Of a stretch of 64,000 bases of DNA, positions 58,299 through 64,000 are shown one piece after another; position 1 is the stretch's first letter, and every line of letters starts with the position of its first letter. Source of the stretch: a virus; IMG/VR virus record IMGVR_UViG_3300025237_000001, positions 62,001 through 126,000 of that record, one strand, 5' to 3'. Both the position numbers and the translations under genes were made by a program. Below the pieces are notes generated by a model. That model did no database searches. It saw only the letters and a program-made list of their open reading frames with translations, and was not told the origin of the DNA.

Positions 58299-58337
58299 GG
58301 TTTGGTAGTGAGGGATTCCACTACCAGACCTTTTTTT
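58299..58337 (+). terminator. Intrinsic terminator after gp32
   Basis: GGTTTGGTAGTG (58299-58310) pairs with CACTACCAGACC (58319-58330; one G-U), 8-base loop, followed by seven T. It would leave gp32 as its own transcript. Confidence 0.88.
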
Positions 58338-58395
58338 AGCTCTAAGAGTTAAAAATAAACATAAAAAACATATGTTTCCCTAATTATTAACTAAA

Positions 58396-59502
58396 ATGGC
58401 TAAAAAACCAACAAAAACCACTGTAGCAAAAACCAGTTACAGCTTAGATGACTTTAAAGCGTCACAAGGTATCACTAAAACAATAAAAGATAAAGAATTA
58501 TCATGGGTACCACTATCCAAAGCATGGCACGATGCAATTAAACTGCCAGGATTTGCAAGAGGGTATGTAAACTCAGTAAGAGGATATTCAAACACTGGAA
58601 AATCAACAGCTTTTTACGAAGCGATTGCTGGAGCACAAAGAATAGGTGACTTACCAGTAATATTTGAAACAGAAGGTAATTTCAATTGGGAACATGCAAA
58701 GATGTGTGGGATGCAATTTGAAGAGTTGGTAGATGAAGATACTGGCGAGATTACATATGGAGGTAAATTCCTTTATATGAGTAACAAAGATTTACTAGAT
58801 AGGTATCAAAATTATGACCACCAACATAGTAAGGAAATGACCAAACCATTAAGGTTTGAACCAGTTTTAGAAGACGTAGCAAGGTATATGACCGAGTTAT
58901 TGGATATGCAAGCTGAAGGTAAGTTGAAGGAACATTTATGTTTCCTATGGGATTCAATTGGAACATTGAATGGATTTAAATCAGCGATGTCTAAAACAAC
59001 TAACAATATGTGGAATGCTGGCTCAATGAAAGTATTTCAAGCGATTGTTAATTACAGAATACCAGCTTCTAGAAGAGAAGATAGTGAATTTACAAATACA
59101 TTTATTTGTGTTCAAAAGATTTGGTATGACAGTATGAATATGAAGATTAAGCACAGTTGTGGTGAGTTCATGTTCTTCAATTCAAGATTAATAGTTCATT
59201 TAGGTGGTATTATATCACATGGAACTAAAAAATTAAAAGCTACTGCATTAGGTAATGATTATCAATACGGTACCGAATGTAAGATTAACTGTGAGAAGAA
59301 TCACGTTAATGGTCTTGAAAAGAAAGGTATTATAGCGTCAACCCCACATGGGTATTGGAATCCATTGGATTTAGATAGTTATAAAAAAGAGAAGAGAGAT
59401 TTCATTCATGAAAAATTGAATGTAGAATATAGTACTGATTTAGAAATAGATTACTCTGTAGAAGAAGGTGAAAAGTCGAATGACGATTTTTCAGGAAATT
59501 AA
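58396..59502 (+). CDS. uvsX: UvsX-like RecA-family recombinase
   Basis: This 368-residue strand-exchange protein (T4 UvsX about 391) is needed for recombination-dependent replication and repair. Walker A is GYSNTGKST (63-71), Walker B is LCFLWDSIGTL (about 179-189), and NTFICVQKIWYDSMNMKIKH follows in the place of the L2/adjacent ATP-sensing region. The C-terminus is acidic (DYSVEEGEKSNDDF) as in other UvsX proteins that interact with gp32-like SSB. It lies between gp32 and rnh; I see no clear early-type or late element in the 58338-58395 gap. Confidence 0.9.
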   Translation: MAKKPTKTTVAKTSYSLDDFKASQGITKTIKDKELSWVPLSKAWHDAIKLPGFARGYVNSVRGYSNTGKSTAFYEAIAGAQRIGDLPVIFETEGNFNWEHAKMCGMQFEELVDEDTGEITYGGKFLYMSNKDLLDRYQNYDHQHSKEMTKPLRFEPVLEDVARYMTELLDMQAEGKLKEHLCFLWDSIGTLNGFKSAMSKTTNNMWNAGSMKVFQAIVNYRIPASRREDSEFTNTFICVQKIWYDSMNMKIKHSCGEFMFFNSRLIVHLGGIISHGTKKLKATALGNDYQYGTECKINCEKNHVNGLEKKGIIASTPHGYWNPLDLDSYKKEKRDFIHEKLNVEYSTDLEIDYSVEEGEKSNDDFSGN

Positions 59503-59527
59503 TATTAACCCTTTAAATTAAAAGGAT

Positions 59528-60595
59528 ATGGCAAATAAGCCAAGAAAATATGGTGTAGTTAAAAATGTTAAAAACACCTTACTTGTTGATGGAAACGCTC
59601 TATTTAAATTGGGATTTTTCGGAGCGAAAGATTTGTTTACTAGGGATGGTGACCATATAGGAGGACTATATGTATTTATTACCATCCTTAGAAAACTCCT
59701 TCAAGAGAATTTATACCACAAAGTATTCGTATTTTGGGATGGAAAATTCAGCGGCAAGCAAAGATGGAAACTATACTCAGATTACAAAGGTGACCGAAAT
59801 AAAGATTTTGTCAATGGAACACATCCCATTGATATTCAAGAGAAAACTGAAGTCTTTATTATACGTCAATACTTAGAAGAACTATGTATTAGACAATTGG
59901 TTGATGAAACCGATTCAGGTGTTGAAGCAGATGACTTTATCGCTCAATACTGTCTAACTAAAGCTGATAATGAACATGTAACAATCTGTACTACAGATAG
60001 AGACTTAGCGCAATTAATAGCTGAAGATGTACGAATATACTTCTGCGACTTAAAAGAGTATATATCCTTAAAGAATTATAACGATTTCTTTAAGCATCAC
60101 CAGAGTAATAGTAAATTGATAAAAATCATAGGAGGTGATTCCAGTGATAGTATCAAAGGGATTAAAGGGGTTAAAGAAACCACTTTACTAAAATATTTCC
60201 CAATACTAAAAGAAAGACCAGTAACACTAAACGAGATTATTCAATCAGCTAAGGACCAACTAGAGCTTCGGGCAGAAGAGAAAAAGAAACCACTTAAAGC
60301 ATTAACAAACATAGTAGAATCAATTACAGAAGGTATCCAAGGAAAGGATATCTATAAGATAAATGAGACCATTATTGATTTAAGCAAACCGTTAGTTGAC
60401 GAACCTAATAAGACCTTACTAGAATATATTAAAGGTCCGATGGGTGACTTCGATGAACGAGGAATCAAAAACGTTTACACTTACATGAAACGTGATGGTA
60501 TGGATAAAGAAATCGAATCATTTAGTACCAATTACTTATTACCATTTAAAAAACTAATAGAACGAGAAAAAATACAAACATTAATTAATAAATAA
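59528..60595 (+). CDS. rnh: RNase H / 5'-3' exonuclease (T4 Rnh-like, FEN family)
   Basis: This 355-residue flap nuclease removes RNA primers from lagging-strand fragments (T4 Rnh 305 aa). Metal ligands of the FEN/PIN fold are visible: TLLVDGNALF (D21), VFVFWDGK (D71), SDYKGDR (D89), GVEADDF (E133, D135, D136), TTDRDL (D157, D159) and GGDSSDSIKGIKG (D204, D207), the last leading into the helix-3-turn DNA-binding element. It lies in the order uvsX-rnh-unknown-gp41, suggesting one replication transcript. The C-terminal ~110 residues are helical and longer than in T4. Confidence 0.9.
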   Translation: MANKPRKYGVVKNVKNTLLVDGNALFKLGFFGAKDLFTRDGDHIGGLYVFITILRKLLQENLYHKVFVFWDGKFSGKQRWKLYSDYKGDRNKDFVNGTHPIDIQEKTEVFIIRQYLEELCIRQLVDETDSGVEADDFIAQYCLTKADNEHVTICTTDRDLAQLIAEDVRIYFCDLKEYISLKNYNDFFKHHQSNSKLIKIIGGDSSDSIKGIKGVKETTLLKYFPILKERPVTLNEIIQSAKDQLELRAEEKKKPLKALTNIVESITEGIQGKDIYKINETIIDLSKPLVDEPNKTLLEYIKGPMGDFDERGIKNVYTYMKRDGMDKEIESFSTNYLLPFKKLIEREKIQTLINK

Positions 60596-60603
60596 ACAAA
60601 ATT

Positions 60604-61167
60604 ATGAGTAACAGAAAAACAGAAATTGTAAAGCCTTTTGAATTCTCTTTGAGAATTAACAACCACATTATTTGTCAACGATACTTTAGTATCAAAAACT
60701 ATAATAATGACAGTAGAGAGTCTATGGAAGTTAAAGAAATGATGGATGATATCATAGGTGTTAATCAACACATACAACTAGGATTAATTCCAGAGTTCTT
60801 CAAGCAACAATGCATTGCAAATTCGTATAAACCTTATTATTCACAAAATAATCATTTAAACGATAAAGTTGATATTTTCACTTTAGAAATTTCTAAGAAT
60901 AATGTGAACCAATTAAAGGGTAAAGATGGTCAGTTTGACATCGAAGATTTACAAAAAGAACTGATTAGTTCTGGAAGCTTTGATGGTAGAGTGTTTCACC
61001 CTAATATCCGATACGAAATCGATATTAGAAGTATAATATCTGACATTATCAGAATAATCCAAGGACATTTAAGCCAGAGAGAATATATCACGGCTTATGG
61101 TGACGTTAAATTAAAACGTTTCAATAAATTAACTTCACAAGAAATGAAGTATGTAAACCAATATTAA
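60604..61167 (+). CDS. Hypothetical replication-block protein
   Basis: This 187-residue acidic/basic mixed protein starts MSNRKTEIVKPFEFSLRINN HIICQRYFSI and has the regions EVKEMMDDIIGVNQHIQLGL IPEFFKQQC and RYEIDIRSIISDIIRIIQGH. No enzymatic motif is visible. It lies 8 bases after rnh and 3 bases before the replicative helicase. A helicase-loader, primase-accessory or clamp-related role could be imagined from place, but nothing in the sequence identifies it as gp59, gp61 or any clamp protein. Confidence 0.5.
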   Translation: MSNRKTEIVKPFEFSLRINNHIICQRYFSIKNYNNDSRESMEVKEMMDDIIGVNQHIQLGLIPEFFKQQCIANSYKPYYSQNNHLNDKVDIFTLEISKNNVNQLKGKDGQFDIEDLQKELISSGSFDGRVFHPNIRYEIDIRSIISDIIRIIQGHLSQREYITAYGDVKLKRFNKLTSQEMKYVNQY

Positions 61168-61170
61168 AAA

Positions 61171-62595
61171 ATGAGTGACATCAACAAGGACACTGGATTT
61201 GGATTTTTAGGAATTCCCTACCAAAGAAGGTTGATTACTCAATTTATTACAGACCACAAATTTGCTACAAATATAATGAGTATCGTAGACCCAAACTACT
61301 TTACTGATTTATATTTGAGAATTATAGCATCGGAAATTAAAAATGCGTTTGAAGTAGATGAAGTAATTCCAGATATGGATAGTCTAAGATTTAGACTTAA
61401 CAGTAGGAGTGATAATGATACTACTAAATTATATATAAAAGCACAAATTGATGAAATAGAAGATAGTTCATTGAATGACTCAGAGTTTGTCCAAAGTATG
61501 GCAATGAAATTCTGTAAGCAACAAGAACTAAAGAAATCAGTTCACGATATCCAAGAAATAATCGATAAGGGAGATTTAGACTCTTTTGATGAGTGTGAAG
61601 AAATACTTAAAAGAGCGTTAGAAATTGGAAGTGATAAAGACGCTGGTATTGACGTTTTCTATGATATTGAAGATGTGTTAAGAGAAGATTTCAGAAAACC
61701 AATACCAACTGGTATTGATGGATTGGATGATAAGATGAACGGTGGTTTATCTAAGGGTGAATTAGGAGTGATATTAGCACCATTCGGTGTTGGTAAAACA
61801 ACTATGATAACAAAAATTGCAAACGAAGCTTATAATCTAGGTTATAATGTTTTACAAGTGTTTTTCGAAGACATTCCGAAAGTAATTCAAAGAAAACATT
61901 TGTCATGTTGGACTGGTATTGCGTTGAATGATTTAGCAATTGAAGCACATAGACCTTTGATTGATGAAACAATCAAAGCAAAAGCTGATGCTAAAGGTTA
62001 TTTAGAATTAAAGAAATTCCCAAGTGATGGTACTACAATACCAATGATTAAAAATTACGTTAGAAAATTAACTGCCTCTGGTAGAAAACCTGATATTATT
62101 TTAATTGATTACATTGATTGTGTAACATCAACTAAACATTTCGATAAAGGTTATGAAGCTGAAGGACCAATAATGAGACAATTTGAATCATTATTATCCG
62201 AATTTGACATGGCTGGATGGACTGCTATTCAAGGTAATAGAAGTTCTATAAACGCTGATACAGTTGACTCTACCATGATAGGTGGTTCAATCAAGAAAGG
62301 TCAAATTGGACATTTTATTGTATCAATAGCAAAAGATTTAGACCAAAAAGAAGGTGGTAGGGCAAATATGGCAATACTAAAATCTAGATTTGGGGTAGAT
62401 GGGATAGTATTTACAGATATAGTATTTGATAATGCTAGAATTCAAATTGTAATTGAAGAAGGTAAGGCTTTAAAAGCTTCTGAAATGGAAGAATATAAAG
62501 CGGGACAAAATCAAGATAGGATTAATGAATTAATGAATAAAATGAATAATAAGGAAGAGGATTTAATCAAATCAGAAACCGAATTGAATAAATAA
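61171..62595 (+). CDS. Replicative DNA helicase (DnaB/T4 gp41-like)
   Basis: This 474-residue protein (T4 gp41 475) is the hexameric 5'-3' fork helicase. The N-terminal ~150 residues are helical. The RecA-like domain begins PTGIDGLDDKMNGGLSKGEL with Walker A APFGVGKTT (203-211), Walker B DIILIDYIDCV (about 309-319) and GWTAIQGNRSS in the place of DnaB motif H3. The C-terminal tail is charged and probably flexible. It directly follows the unknown 60604 gene and precedes nrdB by 26 bases. Confidence 0.92.
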   Translation: MSDINKDTGFGFLGIPYQRRLITQFITDHKFATNIMSIVDPNYFTDLYLRIIASEIKNAFEVDEVIPDMDSLRFRLNSRSDNDTTKLYIKAQIDEIEDSSLNDSEFVQSMAMKFCKQQELKKSVHDIQEIIDKGDLDSFDECEEILKRALEIGSDKDAGIDVFYDIEDVLREDFRKPIPTGIDGLDDKMNGGLSKGELGVILAPFGVGKTTMITKIANEAYNLGYNVLQVFFEDIPKVIQRKHLSCWTGIALNDLAIEAHRPLIDETIKAKADAKGYLELKKFPSDGTTIPMIKNYVRKLTASGRKPDIILIDYIDCVTSTKHFDKGYEAEGPIMRQFESLLSEFDMAGWTAIQGNRSSINADTVDSTMIGGSIKKGQIGHFIVSIAKDLDQKEGGRANMAILKSRFGVDGIVFTDIVFDNARIQIVIEEGKALKASEMEEYKAGQNQDRINELMNKMNNKEEDLIKSETELNK

Positions 62596-62621
62596 TAATA
62601 AATAAAAAGAATTAAACACAC

Positions 62622-63581
62622 ATGAGTAAATATTTAAATATAGATAACGGTAACAGAGATACAAAATTCCCAATAATTCATGGTGAACTTTGGGAATTTT
62701 ATAAAAAGCAACAATCCAAAATATGGACAGCTGAAGAATTAGACTTATCAAAAGATACATTGGAGGGTATTCCCGAAGGTGAAGTCATTATACTAAAAAA
62801 CCTCTTAGCGTTTTTTGGGGTTTCAGATACATTGGTACAAGATAACTTGGCTGATGAAATAGTATCAGAATTTTCAGAAATTGAGGAAATGAAGTCTAAT
62901 TACGTGTATCAAGCGTACATTGAAGATGTACATAGTGAAACTTATTCATTAATGATTGAGCAATTAATAAATAATGAGGAAGAAAAACAAGCTATGTTTA
63001 AAGCTATTCAAACTAATCCAGTAGTCGCTGCTAAAGTAAAGTGGGCTAAAAAATGGTTAGAAGAAGGTACTTTAGTTCAAAGAGTAGTTGCGTTTTCCTT
63101 ATTAGAAGGTATGGGTTTTTCAAGTACTTTCGCTGTACTTATGTTCTTTAGATTACGATATCCTCAATTAGCTGGTTTAGGTCAAGCAAATGAATTAATT
63201 CTTCAAGATGAAGTGTTACATATGCATCTAGGAATAAACGTCTATAACAAGTATATCAAAGAAGAATATAAATTACCAGCTGAAGAAATAAAAGAAATGA
63301 TTTTGGAATGTTATGAAACAGAAAAGATTTTTGTAGAGTCAATTTATAGTGGTAGCTTTGTATTAGGCTTACCTAAAGAAAAATTAATCCAATACATTCA
63401 ATATGTAACGGATAGTTTATTAATATACTATAATATAGAAACGGTATTCAAAGTAGAACAACCATTTGACTTTATGGCATCATTTTCAATTGTAGAACGT
63501 CAAAATTTCTTTGAAACTAAAGGTGGTGAATATAATAGATTAACCAATATCGGTGGGGATTTAACAATCGAAGATTTTTAA
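62622..63581 (+). CDS. nrdB: Ribonucleotide reductase class I small subunit
   Basis: The 319-residue beta subunit holds the diiron/tyrosyl radical. Ligands in order are D69 (GVSDT), E101 and H104 with the radical Y108 (IEDVHSETYSL, the E-x-x-H-x-x-x-Y motif), E162 (LLEGMGFSS), and E197/H200 (QDEVLHMH). It is shorter than T4 NrdB (388) and nearer the length of the type found in many Bacteroidota, which hints that the phage gene has host-like ancestry. It supplies deoxynucleotides with the NrdA subunit coded next and the glutaredoxin at 25265. Confidence 0.93.
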   Translation: MSKYLNIDNGNRDTKFPIIHGELWEFYKKQQSKIWTAEELDLSKDTLEGIPEGEVIILKNLLAFFGVSDTLVQDNLADEIVSEFSEIEEMKSNYVYQAYIEDVHSETYSLMIEQLINNEEEKQAMFKAIQTNPVVAAKVKWAKKWLEEGTLVQRVVAFSLLEGMGFSSTFAVLMFFRLRYPQLAGLGQANELILQDEVLHMHLGINVYNKYIKEEYKLPAEEIKEMILECYETEKIFVESIYSGSFVLGLPKEKLIQYIQYVTDSLLIYYNIETVFKVEQPFDFMASFSIVERQNFFETKGGEYNRLTNIGGDLTIEDF

Positions 63582-63595
63582 AAAAAAAACAATTA

Positions 63596-64000
63596 ATGAA
63601 AATTATTAAAAAAGATGGTTCTAGTCAGAATTTTAACCCAAATAAGGTTCTGACCAGAATAAAAAGAACTGCTAAAAGCTTGAGTTTAAAAATTGACTCA
63701 GACAAATTATCACAAAAAGTAATACCACAAATTCAAGATGGTATGACCACAGATGATATTGATAACTTAGTTGTTATCGAATCACTAGGTTCAGTATACC
63801 TACACCCAGATTATTCAATGATGGCATCAGCTATTGAAATTGATATAACTCAGAAGAACCATATTTTTAAAAAATATGATATCGAGTTAGATTACTCAAG
63901 AGATTATACTTATGATTATCTAGCATGGGCAACATTCAAGAAATCGTATAGAAATGGTGATGAATTACCTCAAGAAATGTACGCTAGAATAGCCTTGGAA
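63596..64000 (+). CDS. nrdA: Ribonucleotide reductase class I large subunit, partial (N-terminus)
   Basis: ATG at 63596 opens a frame that continues past the window edge (135 codons visible). The start MKIIKKDGSSQNFNPNKVLT RIKRTAKSL and the following helices form an ATP-cone allosteric domain (about 1-85). Then come the first elements of the catalytic subunit (SMMASAIEIDITQKN, LPQEMYARIALE). The order nrdB-nrdA with a 14-base gap suggests joint translation. The catalytic cysteines are outside the window. Confidence 0.88.
   Translation, partial: MKIIKKDGSSQNFNPNKVLTRIKRTAKSLSLKIDSDKLSQKVIPQIQDGMTTDDIDNLVVIESLGSVYLHPDYSMMASAIEIDITQKNHIFKKYDIELDYSRDYTYDYLAWATFKKSYRNGDELPQEMYARIALE

Overview
This 64 kb window is AT-rich, densely packed and reads as part of a tailed phage genome with a contractile, T4-like tail. 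The T4-type evidence is a sheath (gp18-like) and tube (gp19-like), a gp26-like assembly protein, a gp53-like wedge protein, a long tape measure and a replication block with family B DNA polymerase, gp32-like SSB, UvsX, RNase H, gp41-like helicase and class I ribonucleotide reductase. No capsid, portal or complete terminase genes lie in the window. The host is probably a member of Bacteroidota, most likely a flavobacterium. Five promoter candidates fit that phylum's TTG / TAnnTTTG pattern with exactly 20 nt between the elements, most starts lack a Shine-Dalgarno sequence and sit behind A/T-only leaders, and gp32 ends in the bacterial SSB-like tip EDDLPF. The host call is an inference.

Layout. 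1-5889 (minus): an apparently early operon with dUTPase, a degenerate HD-domain protein and sugar genes (an NAD-dependent sugar-nucleotide dehydratase/epimerase and three glycosyltransferase-type proteins, one cut by the window edge). 5969-8671 (minus): five proteins of mostly unknown function read from a late-type promoter. 8732-20463 (plus): tail fibre and adhesin genes built from shuffled modules, a lipoprotein with a retropepsin-like DTG site, a membrane/coiled-coil protein and a conserved structural protein. 20475-27372: DNA polymerase, a BppU-like protein, glutaredoxin and a SNF2-type helicase on the minus strand, interrupted by a plus-strand terminase-ATPase-like gene with a ribbon-helix-helix (RHH) tail. 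27502-35385 (plus): structural proteins and more fibre genes. 35390-35545 (minus): a small RHH protein with inverted-repeat operators. 35682-55054 (plus): the tail module from sheath to a 1718-residue hub protein ending in an M23 peptidase domain. 55091-64000 (plus): two early unknowns, an acidic late protein pair, then gp32, uvsX, rnh, an unknown, the gp41-like helicase, nrdB and the start of nrdA.

Regulation can be read from the sequence. The 8-mer TATTTATA (the reverse complement of T4's late TATAAATA) recurs in short gaps upstream of structural genes on both strands, usually 10-38 nt before the start codon. Early-type promoters (TTG-N20-TATAATTG-like) precede replication and metabolism genes, and three of them end exactly 4 nt before an ATG, which suggests leaderless mRNAs. 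Stem-loop terminators often abut the next late promoter, so late transcription appears punctuated. The least ordinary items are the terminase-like ATPase/RHH fusion and its shared operator, the probable +1/-2 frameshift in the tail chaperone gene, the structured gp32 leader, and the lipoprotein aspartic protease.
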